Source of the DNA: Sulfitobacter sp. F26204 | Lineage (GTDB): Bacteria > Pseudomonadota > Alphaproteobacteria > Rhodobacterales > Rhodobacteraceae | Length of the DNA stretch: 64,000 nt | Direction: 5' to 3' | Assembly: GCF_026410305.1 (NCBI RefSeq) | Contig: NZ_JAPMLQ010000002.1 | Coordinates: forward strand, 806,001-870,000 | Shown: positions 56,592 through 64,000 of the stretch, piece after piece | Layout: every line of letters begins with the position of its first letter | How positions within the stretch are numbered: the first letter of the stretch is position 1 | The notes under the pieces: model-generated | What the model was told of the DNA's origin: nothing | What the model saw: the letters and a program-made list of their open reading frames with translations, nothing else | Database searches by the model: none | Program-made: the position numbers and the translations under genes

Positions 56592-57806
56592 TCAGGCTGG
56601 TTCGGCCTTGGGACGCATGACCAGCCAGATCAATGCGCCACCGGCCAGGGTCAGGAAGGGGATCATCGCGATATTCACCGCTGCCCAGCCCGTTGCGGCG
56701 TCGCCACCTGCACAGTTCATCAAGCCGCCGGAGGCCAATGACGCCAGGGTCACACCTCCAAAGACCAGCAGATCGTTGAGCCCCTGCATTCGGCCCCGCT
56801 CGTGCGGTTCATGGGATCCGGCAAGCAGGGTGGTGGCACCAATGAAACCAAAGTTCCAACCGAGCCCCAGCAGGATCAGGGAACTGTAGAAATTCATCAA
56901 GGCGACCCCTTGCAATGCAACAATCCCGGCGATGCCGAGGATCGCGATGCCCAGTCCCATGATCTTTTCCACGCCAAAGCGGGCAATCAGATGGCCGGTA
57001 AAGAACGAAGGAGCGAACATAGCCAGGACATGGCCTGTAACGACATTCGAGGCATCCGAAACGGCGAACCCGCAGCCAACAACCGCCAATGGCGTCGAGG
57101 TCATCACGAGGTTCATCAGCGCGTAGGACACCATGGCGCAAATCACGGCGACGGCGATGCGCGGGGTGGTGAGCAATTCCCAGCGGGTGCGCCCCTTGGG
57201 GCTGTCCATTGTCGGGGCAAGTGGTTTTGGTATGTCGAGCAAAAAGAACATCGCCATACCAACAAGGTTCAATGCCATCGCGGTCAGATAAACCGGAAGG
57301 AAGCGCATCACGGTGGCATCCCCGCCATCCGAAAGAAAGGAAACAAGCTGCGGCCCGATGATGGCAGAGATCAGTCCACCAGCCATCACATAGGAAATGG
57401 CCTTGGGGCGAAAGGAATCCGAGGCGGTATCCGCCGCTGCAAAGCGAAAGAACCCCTGGGAGGACATATAGATGCCGGTAAAGTAACTGCCGACCAGAAA
57501 GACCCAGAAATTGTTTATCGTCAGGGCATATGCACAGATCATCGCGCCGATCAGACCGCCGAGGGCACCAATAAGGAATCCCGCACGTCTCCCGTGTTTC
57601 TGCATCAGCGGTGACAACCAGGGCGCGGTGGACATCGACCCAAAGACAATCAGCGAAATGGGCAGTGTCGCTAGACAGGCGTTGGGGGAAAGCTGTTGGC
57701 CTGCCAGTCCGCCGATTACAAAGATCATGGTAATCTGGCTGCCTAGAAATGCTTGTGCGGCAACAAGAACAGCTACATTGCGCTTCGCGCGTGAGTCATC
57801 AATCAT
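56592..57806 (-). CDS. MFS transporter
   Basis: 404 residues with about 12 hydrophobic helices in two six-helix halves. The loop after helix 2 reads MQKHGRRAGFLIGALGG, a fair match to the major facilitator signature, and a second GRMQGLNDLLVFGG near 330 lies in the C half. Such proteins use proton or ion gradients to move small solutes or drugs; this one resembles uncharacterised exporters. Its stop is three bases from the stop of the convergent NDUFAF6-like gene. Confidence 0.88.
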   Translation of the reverse strand: MIDDSRAKRNVAVLVAAQAFLGSQITMIFVIGGLAGQQLSPNACLATLPISLIVFGSMSTAPWLSPLMQKHGRRAGFLIGALGGLIGAMICAYALTINNFWVFLVGSYFTGIYMSSQGFFRFAAADTASDSFRPKAISYVMAGGLISAIIGPQLVSFLSDGGDATVMRFLPVYLTAMALNLVGMAMFFLLDIPKPLAPTMDSPKGRTRWELLTTPRIAVAVICAMVSYALMNLVMTSTPLAVVGCGFAVSDASNVVTGHVLAMFAPSFFTGHLIARFGVEKIMGLGIAILGIAGIVALQGVALMNFYSSLILLGLGWNFGFIGATTLLAGSHEPHERGRMQGLNDLLVFGGVTLASLASGGLMNCAGGDAATGWAAVNIAMIPFLTLAGGALIWLVMRPKAEPA

Positions 57807-57927
57807 GCAGAAATTTCCTTTGTTGACGATTGGGTAAACCTCTGTTCCGGAAGGAGCAACCCCTGAGCTGAAAGAGGTGCTGCGCTTGGCCCTTGTGTCC
57901 AGCGATGGCCTGCCTAAGATCGCCCCG

Positions 57928-58665
57928 ATGAAACCGACGGGTCATATCCTTTTGCTTGCGGGTAGCGCCGAAGCGCGCCAGATCGCGGTGGCGTTGACAG
58001 ACCGGGGCATCGCCCTGCGCACAGTTTTGTCCGAACCACCCCGAGGGGCCAACCCGATGCCGGTTCCCTTTGAGGTTGTTAGTGATCCAACACCTCAACT
58101 GATGATCGGGGCTGCATCGGATGCAATTGCCATTCTGGACGCCAGCCATGGCTTTGACGGGCGCATGACGGAGCTGGGACATGCGGCAGCTTTGCAGCTT
58201 GATCTGCCGTTTGTGACCCTTTCGCGGCCGATATGGGAGGTCTGCGGGGAAGAACACTGGCATCGCGCTGCTGATGTGTCGGCGGCAATGGCGATGATCG
58301 CGCCGTCAGAGCGGGTGTTTTCAGCCACGGGGTGGCAGAGCCTGCCGGAGTACGCCGGTTTCAAGGGCGCCTGTTTGATGGTGCGCCAAACCAGCCCACA
58401 TGATCGGCCGCCACCATTTGAATTTGTAGAGTTGGTGTTTGGCAAGCCACCCTTCACGGTGTCAGGTGAAAGGACATTGTTTCAGGAGCTTGCGGTCGAC
58501 ACGTTGATTGCGCGTAACCTCGGCGGGATTCCCAGCCGCCCCAAACTGGATGCGGCCAGGGAATTGGGGCTCAAGGTGATCCTGATTGACCGGCCTAAAG
58601 CACCGCGTGGCATTCAGGTCGTGCACAATATTGCAGATGCATTGCAGTGGGTAGAAAAGCTTTGA
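57928..58665 (+). CDS. cobK: Precorrin-6A reductase
   Basis: 245 residues from the ATG at 57928 (MKPTGHILLLAGSAEARQIAVAL). It reduces precorrin-6A (or its cobalt form) with NADPH in corrin synthesis. HILLLAGSAEAR near 6-17 is the family start; DASHGFDGRMTELGHAAALQLDLPFVTLSRP near 71-101 and IARNLGGIPSRPKLDAARELG near 193-213 are diagnostic. It is alone, away from other cob genes, and feeds the cofactor needed by NrdJ. The stop overlaps a TTG start of the next gene. Confidence 0.93.
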   Translation: MKPTGHILLLAGSAEARQIAVALTDRGIALRTVLSEPPRGANPMPVPFEVVSDPTPQLMIGAASDAIAILDASHGFDGRMTELGHAAALQLDLPFVTLSRPIWEVCGEEHWHRAADVSAAMAMIAPSERVFSATGWQSLPEYAGFKGACLMVRQTSPHDRPPPFEFVELVFGKPPFTVSGERTLFQELAVDTLIARNLGGIPSRPKLDAARELGLKVILIDRPKAPRGIQVVHNIADALQWVEKL

Positions 58666-59297
58666 GCGACGTATCGTCAATCATTCGCACCGATCAGGAT
58701 GTAGCGGAGGCCGCAGCCAGACTGGCATTGATCGAGCCGCGTTTCGCGCAGGTATTGTCGCAGACAGGACCGCTGCCGTTGCGGTTGAAACCCGATGGTT
58801 TTGCCGGTTTGCTTGAGATCATCGTCAGTCAGCAGGTGAGCGTTGCCTCCGCAGATGCCATTAGGTTGCGCATGAACGCGGTGGGGCTGTTCTCGGAGCA
58901 GGCGGTGTTATCTGCGGGAGAAGACGGGCTGCGCAACACCGGGCTGAGCCGGCCCAAGGCGCGCTATGCGTTGAATCTGGCAGGTGCGGCGCTTGACTAT
59001 AACGCGTTGCATGATCTTGATAATGCACAGGTGATGGCTCGGTTGACGGCAATTACAGGCGTTGGGCCGTGGACGGCGCAGATCTATGCAATGTTCTGCA
59101 TGGGGCGGGCGGATCTGTTTCCGCATGGGGATCTGGCATTGCAGGTTGCAGCACAGGCATTGTTTGAATTGGGCGAAAGGCCCAAACCCGAAGCATTGGC
59201 GCAGATGGCGGAAAACTGGGCACCCTGGCGGTCGGTTGCAGCCCGTGCACTCTTTGCCTACTACCGGATAGTGAAAAACAGAGAGGGGCTTGGATGA
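58662..59297 (+). CDS. DNA-3-methyladenine glycosylase II family protein (AlkA-like)
   Basis: 211 residues if translation begins at the TTG at 58662 (overlaps the cobK TGA); a GTG at 58647 would give 216. HhH-GPD fold: IIVSQQVSVASADAIRLRM near 51-69, the helix-hairpin-helix LTAITGVGPWTAQIYAMF near 127-144, and the catalytic Asp in LFPHGDLAL near 156. It removes alkylated bases from DNA. It lacks the N-terminal domain of E. coli AlkA, so it is the short form. Its stop overlaps the next ATG. Confidence 0.9.
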   Translation: MSDVSSIIRTDQDVAEAAARLALIEPRFAQVLSQTGPLPLRLKPDGFAGLLEIIVSQQVSVASADAIRLRMNAVGLFSEQAVLSAGEDGLRNTGLSRPKARYALNLAGAALDYNALHDLDNAQVMARLTAITGVGPWTAQIYAMFCMGRADLFPHGDLALQVAAQALFELGERPKPEALAQMAENWAPWRSVAARALFAYYRIVKNREGLG

Positions 59298-59959
59298 CAC
59301 GGGTTTTGAACGCGGAGCGGCGGGAAGCGAAATCGGGCGAAACACGCTCGATCGTGGTGTTTCTGCACGGATACGGTGCCAATGGTGCGGACCTTTTGGG
59401 CCTGGCTGATCCATTGGGTGAACATTTGCCCGACACGATGTTTGTGGCACCTAATGCGCCGGAAACGATCGCGGGCATGCCCAATGGTTATCAATGGTTT
59501 CCGATTCCCTGGATTGATGGATCATCTGAAGAAGAATCCATGCGTGGAATGGATCAATCCGTTCAGGACCTGAATGCGTTTCTGGATGCGCTGATGGTAG
59601 ATGAGGATGTGCTGCCCGAACAGGTGGTTCTGTTCGGGTTCTCACAAGGCACGATGATGGCGCTCCATGTCGCCCCGCGCCGCGAAGATTCGGTTGCGGG
59701 CATCGTTGCGTTTTCAGGGCGGTTGCTGGCACCAGAATCTCTTGCGGAAGAAGCCGTTGTAAAACCTCCCATCCTGTTAGTGCATGGCGATCAGGATGAT
59801 GTTGTTCCGCCTGAATCCCTGGCTCAAGCGGCAGAAGCGCTTGAAGCGGCAGGGTGGAAGGACGTTTATGCCCATATCATGAAAGGCACGGCTCATGGCA
59901 TCGCACCGGATGGATTAAGCGTAGCCCTTGCCTTTATGCGCGATAAGTTGGGCCTGTAG
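59294..59959 (+). CDS. Phospholipase/carboxylesterase family serine hydrolase
   Basis: 221 residues. The fold starts SIVVFLHGYGANGADLLGL; the nucleophile is in VLFGFSQGTMMAL near residue 117, the acid in VHGDQDDVVPPES near 165 and the His in KGTAHGIAPDGL near 199, the full set of the abhydrolase_2 family that cleaves short-chain acyl or lysophospholipid esters. It overlaps the glycosylase stop by four bases and is followed by the HNH gene. Confidence 0.92.
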   Translation: MTRVLNAERREAKSGETRSIVVFLHGYGANGADLLGLADPLGEHLPDTMFVAPNAPETIAGMPNGYQWFPIPWIDGSSEEESMRGMDQSVQDLNAFLDALMVDEDVLPEQVVLFGFSQGTMMALHVAPRREDSVAGIVAFSGRLLAPESLAEEAVVKPPILLVHGDQDDVVPPESLAQAAEALEAAGWKDVYAHIMKGTAHGIAPDGLSVALAFMRDKLGL

Positions 59960-60083
59960 CCGGCTGTCACAAAGCTGTCACGAACCCCCTCTAACCATAT
60001 CCTCGACATCTTGTGCCAAGCTTGGGCTTGCCAGAGCAAAAACACGAGATATAGTCGCGGAAAAGGCTAGAGGGCGCAGGCCA

Positions 60084-60668
60084 GTGCAAGGCGATTTCAG
60101 AAGCGAGTTTACGAGACAACCGTCGGGGCTCAAACACAGGCCCGCCCTGGTTTTGAATGCGGACTACCGGCCACTGAGCTATTATCCCTTGTCGCTGTGG
60201 CCATGGCAGGATGCGATCAAGGCCAAATGGCTGGACCGCGTCGACATCGTTGCAGAATATGACGATGTGGTGCGCAGCCCGACAATGACATTGAAAATTC
60301 CATCCGTTATTGTCCTGAAAGATTATGTAAAACCTCAAAAGCGCGTGGCCTTCACGCGCTTTAATTTATTTCTGAGGGACGAATTCTGCTGCCAGTATTG
60401 CGGTGCGCGCGGAGAGTTGACCTTTGACCATGTGGTGCCACGCGCCTCCGGCGGCGTGACTTCATGGCAGAATGTGGTGGCGGCCTGTTCGCCTTGTAAC
60501 CTGCGCAAGGGGTCGCGGCCTCTGCACCGAACCGGCCTGCACCTGCGTAAAACCCCGCGCCAGCCAGCAGCAGAAGAACTACGCAACATGGGGCGCAAAT
60601 TCCCCCCAAACCACCTGCATGACAGTTGGATAGACTTCTTGTACTGGGATGCAGAGCTTGAGGCCTAG
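60084..60668 (+). CDS. HNH endonuclease family protein
   Basis: 194 residues from a GTG at 60084, which reads MQGDFRSEFTRQPSGLKHRP and agrees with the usual beginning of the group; no nearby ATG fits. The C-terminal half has CQYCG (about 105-109), FDHVVPRASGG (about 115-125) and CSPCNLRKG (about 136-144), that is two CxxC pairs for zinc and the DH...N core of HNH nucleases. The protein is strongly conserved in Rhodobacterales and probably has a housekeeping role; a defence role is not suggested by its setting. Confidence 0.9.
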   Translation: MQGDFRSEFTRQPSGLKHRPALVLNADYRPLSYYPLSLWPWQDAIKAKWLDRVDIVAEYDDVVRSPTMTLKIPSVIVLKDYVKPQKRVAFTRFNLFLRDEFCCQYCGARGELTFDHVVPRASGGVTSWQNVVAACSPCNLRKGSRPLHRTGLHLRKTPRQPAAEELRNMGRKFPPNHLHDSWIDFLYWDAELEA

Positions 60669-60751
60669 GCCCCGTGCGTTTGATGCTTTCAGGTTGCAGC
60701 AAAGGCATGCTGAATCGTTGCAGGTCTGACGTCTGGCTGCGACAGGCGGGC

Positions 60752-61540
60752 TTATTCTGATTGCATGGATGCAAGATGGGGCAAGACATAGCTTTGCCCG
60801 GCAGCGGCTGGCATGTTTACTGTCAGGTCACATCCGTATGCCTTTGACAGCACATCATTTTGCATAACTCGGTCAGGCGGGCCAGAGAGCAGTAACTTGC
60901 CGTCCAGGACAATGGCCATTCGATCTGCAAACATGGCGGACAGATTGAGGTCATGCATCACCGCGACCACGCCGCCGCCACGTGTGGCATAATCCCTGAT
61001 CAATTGCATGACCAAAAGCTGATGCCCGATGTCGAGGCTCGCAACCGGTTCGTCCAGCAAGAGCCAGCGCGGTGCGCTCTCGACCACCGGATTCCAGACC
61101 TGGCACAAGACCCGCGCCAATTGAACGCGCTGTTGCTCGCCGCCTGATAACTCCTGATAGAAACGCATGGCATAGCCATCAAGACCCACTGCTGCCAGTG
61201 CGCGGTCGGGAATGTCCGCGCGTTCGCCCGATGTGCCACTCATCAGACCCATACGGACAACTTCGATCACGGTGAAGGGGAAAGCCAGCGTGCTGGCCTG
61301 TGGCAGCACACCACGCAGCGCGGCAAGTTCCCAGGGTTTCAACCCACTTATGTCCTGACCGTTCAGGCTAACGCTGCCGGTGAAATTGATTTCATCCGTG
61401 ATCGCTTTCAAAAGTGTCGACTTGCCGGAACCGTTCGGGCCGACGATGGCGGTGACCTCACCAGAATGCGCCGTGAGGTCGATGCCACGGAGAATCTGTT
61501 TTTTACCGATTCGGGCGTGAATGTTGAGCGCTTTTAGCAT
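60752..61540 (-). CDS. hmuV: Haemin ABC transporter ATPase
   Basis: 262 residues from an ATG at 61540 overlapping the hmuU stop (TAATG). Walker A VGPNGSGKSTLLKAI near 33-47, Q-loop in GVLPQAS, signature ELSGGEQQRVQLARVL near 134-149, Walker B WLLLDEPVASLD near 161-172 and switch His in VMHDLNL near 194. It drives import of haem through HmuU. Last gene of the leftward hmuSTUV operon. Confidence 0.95.
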   Translation of the reverse strand: MLKALNIHARIGKKQILRGIDLTAHSGEVTAIVGPNGSGKSTLLKAITDEINFTGSVSLNGQDISGLKPWELAALRGVLPQASTLAFPFTVIEVVRMGLMSGTSGERADIPDRALAAVGLDGYAMRFYQELSGGEQQRVQLARVLCQVWNPVVESAPRWLLLDEPVASLDIGHQLLVMQLIRDYATRGGGVVAVMHDLNLSAMFADRMAIVLDGKLLLSGPPDRVMQNDVLSKAYGCDLTVNMPAAAGQSYVLPHLASMQSE

Positions 61541-62604
61541 TACAGATCCACCAATCCGCGGCGACGCAGCAGTATCCACAGAAACACCGGCGCGCCAAGG
61601 ACGGCCGTGACGATCCCGATGGGCAGTTCCGCGGGCGCAATGATGACGCGGCTGATCACATCCGCAACAAGCAACAGGCTGGCTCCGAGCAGGGCAGCAT
61701 TGATCAACAGTGTCTGGTGATCCGGTCCGGTTGCCAGCCGCAACAGATGCGGCACGACGATACCAATGAAGCCGATCCCGCCTGAAACGGCCACCGCAGC
61801 CCCGGTTGCGGCGGCAACAGTCAGGATGGCGGTGTTCTTGACCCGTTGCACGGGGGTACCCATATGCGCGGCCGTGGCCTCGCCCAGGGCGAGACTGTTC
61901 AATCCATGGCCCAATGAGGCAGCCAAGAGAAGGGCGACGCCGATAACCGGACAGGCGACCAGAACCTTGGTCCAGGTGGCACCGGCAAGTGAACCGAGCC
62001 CCCAGAATGTCAGATCACGCAGTTGCGCATCATCGGCCAGGTAAACCAGTATACCGGACACCGCCCCGGCAAGGGCGCCCAGGGCAATCCCTGCCAGCAA
62101 CATGGTTGCGACTGAGGTGCGTCCTGCCCGCGTTGAGACCCGGTACAGGATCATTGTCGATCCCCATCCTCCAAGAAAGGCGGCAAGCGGGACCAGCCAG
62201 TAGCCAATAAATCCCATCACCCCCAAAGGCAGCAGCCCACCCAGAACAATGGCCAGGATCGCCCCAAGGCCTGCGCCCGCAGAGACTCCCACAAGTCCGG
62301 GGTCGGCCAGTGGATTACGGAACAATCCCTGCATCACGGCGCCTGAAACTGCCAGGGATGCCCCGACCGCAATGCCGAGTATCAACCGGGGCAACCGGAT
62401 GTCCCACAATACCACGCGTTCCATCTGGCTCAGGGGAGCACCTGTCACGAGTTTCTGCAAAGCCCCCCAAAGAGAGGTGCCCGATGCCCCTGTGGCAAGG
62501 CTTGAGATGCTGACCGCCACCAGTACAACGACGAGCCAGACATGGGCCTGACGTGCGGTTCTGCGACGGTCAAAAGGCAGGGCGGACTCCGCTGTCAAGG
62601 TCAT
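61540..62604 (-). CDS. hmuU: Haemin ABC transporter permease
   Basis: 354 residues, FecCD family, about 9-10 membrane helices. The opening after the first helix reads LWDIRLPRLILGIAVGASLAVSGAVMQGLFRNPLADPGLVG, the hallmark of the family, and GGIGFIGIVVPHLLRLATGPDH near 270 is the ATPase-contacting loop. It overlaps hmuV and starts 4 bases after the hmuT stop. Confidence 0.96.
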   Translation of the reverse strand: MTLTAESALPFDRRRTARQAHVWLVVVLVAVSISSLATGASGTSLWGALQKLVTGAPLSQMERVVLWDIRLPRLILGIAVGASLAVSGAVMQGLFRNPLADPGLVGVSAGAGLGAILAIVLGGLLPLGVMGFIGYWLVPLAAFLGGWGSTMILYRVSTRAGRTSVATMLLAGIALGALAGAVSGILVYLADDAQLRDLTFWGLGSLAGATWTKVLVACPVIGVALLLAASLGHGLNSLALGEATAAHMGTPVQRVKNTAILTVAAATGAAVAVSGGIGFIGIVVPHLLRLATGPDHQTLLINAALLGASLLLVADVISRVIIAPAELPIGIVTAVLGAPVFLWILLRRRGLVDL

Positions 62605-62608
62605 CCGC

Positions 62609-63460
62609 TCAACTACCGTATAAAGCGCGGTTCAGGTCGGACACGGCATCGGCTGTGCGCGGCCCGAAACCCAACAGATACAATCCGTCCATCCGGATCA
62701 CTGCGCGGTTCTGCGCCGCAGGAGTTGAGGCAATGGCGGGCAATGACAACAGGCCGTCGATTGAGCCGTCATGATCTCCCGCGCGTTCCATCATCAGAAT
62801 CGCATCTGGTGCGGCGGCGATAACGGCCTCATCGGTGAGGGGCTTGTATCCTTCAAAAACAGTCACCGCATTCCGGGCACCGGCCATTTCGATCATGGCC
62901 GCAGCCGCTGTATTTGTGCCCGAGGCCATGATTCTCCCGCCCTGTGTACTGAGAACGAACAACACGCGCCTTTTTTCGCCGTCAACTTTTCCTTGGGACG
63001 TCTGCATCACAGTGTTCAATCGTCGGCGCAGATCAGCGGCCAATGCCTCGGCCTTTTCTTCTTCGTTGATGGCCTTGCCAATTGCCATGATTTTTGCGCT
63101 GACACCCTGCGCGGAAAATTCATCTGGGACCGTGACAAAGGGGATATGCGCCCCTTCCAGCACGCTGATTGTCTCCAATGGTCCCGCTCCGTCCTCGGCG
63201 ATGATCATTGTGGGATCGGTGGCCAGAACCCCTTCGGGAGACAGGGCGCGCATGTAACCGACATCGGGCAGGCTTTCTGCTTCGGGCGGGTAGCTTGAGG
63301 TGGTGTCGCGCGCCACCAAACGGTCAGCAGCCCCAAGGGCAAAGATGATTTCGGTCACCGATCCACCAATTGACACGATACCGCCCGGCTTGCTCTGCGC
63401 CAGGGCTGGCAGGGATGTTGAGATCAGGCAGAAGGCCGCGACGAGCGTAAGTGACCTCAT
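62609..63460 (-). CDS. hmuT: Haemin periplasmic binding protein
   Basis: 283 residues from the ATG at 63460, where a signal peptide begins (MRSLTLVAAFCLISTSLPALA/QSK); longer readings up to 63523 would hide it. Mature protein matches the helical-backbone binding proteins: IVSIGGSVTEIIFALGAADRLVARDTTSSYP contains the tyrosine used to hold haem, and VGYMRALSPEGVLATDPT follows. It hands haem to HmuU. Its ATG overlaps the hmuS stop. Confidence 0.95.
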   Translation of the reverse strand: MRSLTLVAAFCLISTSLPALAQSKPGGIVSIGGSVTEIIFALGAADRLVARDTTSSYPPEAESLPDVGYMRALSPEGVLATDPTMIIAEDGAGPLETISVLEGAHIPFVTVPDEFSAQGVSAKIMAIGKAINEEEKAEALAADLRRRLNTVMQTSQGKVDGEKRRVLFVLSTQGGRIMASGTNTAAAAMIEMAGARNAVTVFEGYKPLTDEAVIAAAPDAILMMERAGDHDGSIDGLLSLPAIASTPAAQNRAVIRMDGLYLLGFGPRTADAVSDLNRALYGS

Positions 63461-64000
63461 GCCGACACCTGAGCGTTCAGACCTTCGAGGCCCGCCACCA
63501 GCTTGCCCCAGGCCGGGCGGCAATCGCGGCCGTCCTTGCCGACCCCGAAGACCTGAAAAATCAATCCACCCGTCGCATTGAAGGCCTCGATCGAAACCGC
63601 CGGGCCGCGCTGTGTGGGTTTGTCTACCGCCCAGACCTCTGCAATGTGGTCAAGGCGCAGATGCAGGTTGAAGCGCGGATCCATCACATTTTGCCAGGGA
63701 CCCATTGCCTTAAGGTTCTCGATGGGTCCGGAATGGATCTGGATGCAGCCACGGTTGCCGGTAAAGACCATGATCTCCAGTTCACTTGCCGCGACCTCCT
63801 GCAGCATCTGATCAACCGCGGCTGGTTCCAATGCGCGGGCAAGGGGTTCGCCCGCAATCCGGTAAGCCCCCAGCCGGTTCATTTTGAGCTTGGACGTCAG
63901 GCGCATGAACTGATGCGTGTCCGTCATCCGCGCCCATTCCTTCTGCAGGATATCGAGCTTTGAGATGTCCGCTTTTGGGGTCTCGTCCGGTTTGCGCGCC
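63457..64000 (-). CDS. hmuS: Haemin degrading factor, 5' end missing
   Basis: The frame is open from the right edge of the window to the stop at 63457, 180 codons, so this is the C-terminal half of a protein usually near 350 residues; the ATG at 63927 is internal. The sequence DILQKEWARMTDTHQFMRLT and GPWQNVMDPRFNLHLRLDHIAEVW, with the R/H pair of HemS-like repeats, identifies it. HmuS binds incoming haem in the cytoplasm and either stores or degrades it. It precedes hmuT with an ATGA overlap. Confidence 0.93.
   Translation of the reverse strand, partial: ARKPDETPKADISKLDILQKEWARMTDTHQFMRLTSKLKMNRLGAYRIAGEPLARALEPAAVDQMLQEVAASELEIMVFTGNRGCIQIHSGPIENLKAMGPWQNVMDPRFNLHLRLDHIAEVWAVDKPTQRGPAVSIEAFNATGGLIFQVFGVGKDGRDCRPAWGKLVAGLEGLNAQVSA

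Noticed and set aside
60084..60668. HNH protein as part of a defence system
   Set aside because: It is flanked by housekeeping genes, is of a widely conserved Rhodobacterales type and has no restriction or retron partner.
1..64000. CRISPR array, prophage, insertion sequence or integron
   Set aside because: No regularly spaced repeats, transposase, integrase or phage structural gene was seen; the endolysin/holin pair stands alone.

Overview
The window is a stretch of chromosome from a marine-type alphaproteobacterium of the Rhodobacteraceae (Roseobacter group). The evidence is gene content and order (argC-ccmE-lysis pair-ccmF-ccmH; gltA-gltX-comEC-lexA; ppiD-trpE; trpG-trpD-trpC-moaC-moeA; hmuSTUV), the GTTC-N7-GTTC type of SOS box, a B12-dependent ribonucleotide reductase, a trimethylamine-methyltransferase-family gene and moderate-to-high GC. 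Nearly all of it is core metabolism. I see no integrase, transposase, prophage block or CRISPR array. Species cannot be fixed from the sequence alone.

Layout. 1-2454: a leftward operon of two sulfotransferase-like proteins (the first runs off the left edge) and a glycosyltransferase. 2676-4921: a MoxR ATPase / VWA-domain (CoxD/CoxE-like) pair separated by a dispersed hairpin repeat. 4936-9168: purL, a secreted PRC-barrel-like protein and a LysR regulator (VtlR/LsrB type). 9365-13664: a fused indolepyruvate ferredoxin oxidoreductase and murI. 13703-19788: argC, ccmE, an endolysin/holin pair, ccmF, ccmH and a PaaG-like hydratase. 19805-20235: two small overlapping genes. 20568-26297: gltA, gltX, comEC and lexA with its SOS box. 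26331-30501: moeA, moaC, trpC, a 42-residue small ORF, trpD and trpG, all overlapping. 30686-36833: a polysaccharide-deacetylase-like protein, then an aspartoacylase-family gene coupled to trpE, and ppiD. 36940-41678: aminotransferase, gpt, fabI, pdxH, a double cold-shock protein, a DUF192 protein and tRNA-Pro(TGG). 41679-46041: a 727-bp structured intergenic region and nrdJ. 46042-49067: a repeat-rich spacer, an ECF-like sigma factor facing an EF-hand protein, and an MttB homologue. 49502-60668: aminotransferase, cysS, a REP doublet, cimA, hydrolase, methyltransferase, NDUFAF6-like protein, MFS, cobK, alkA-like, carboxylesterase and HNH protein. 60752-64000: haem uptake hmuVUT and the 3' part of hmuS.

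How the genes fit together. Tryptophan and molybdopterin genes share one tightly overlapped leftward operon, while trpE sits apart behind ppiD. The cytochrome c maturation genes enclose a cell-lysis cassette that resembles the detached lysis module of Rhodobacteraceae gene transfer agents, and comEC, the DNA-uptake channel used by recipients, lies about 8 kb away. NrdJ needs adenosylcobalamin, and cobK supplies one step of corrin synthesis.

The least explained items are the 42-residue ORF wedged between trpD and trpC with 4-base overlaps on both sides, the DnaA-box-like and palindromic region upstream of nrdJ, the REP doublet with GTAG feet behind cysS, the three-copy dispersed element ending in compensatory hairpins, and the two small genes at 19805-20235. 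I found no clear new multi-gene defence or mobile system. These are the best candidates for undescribed biology here.
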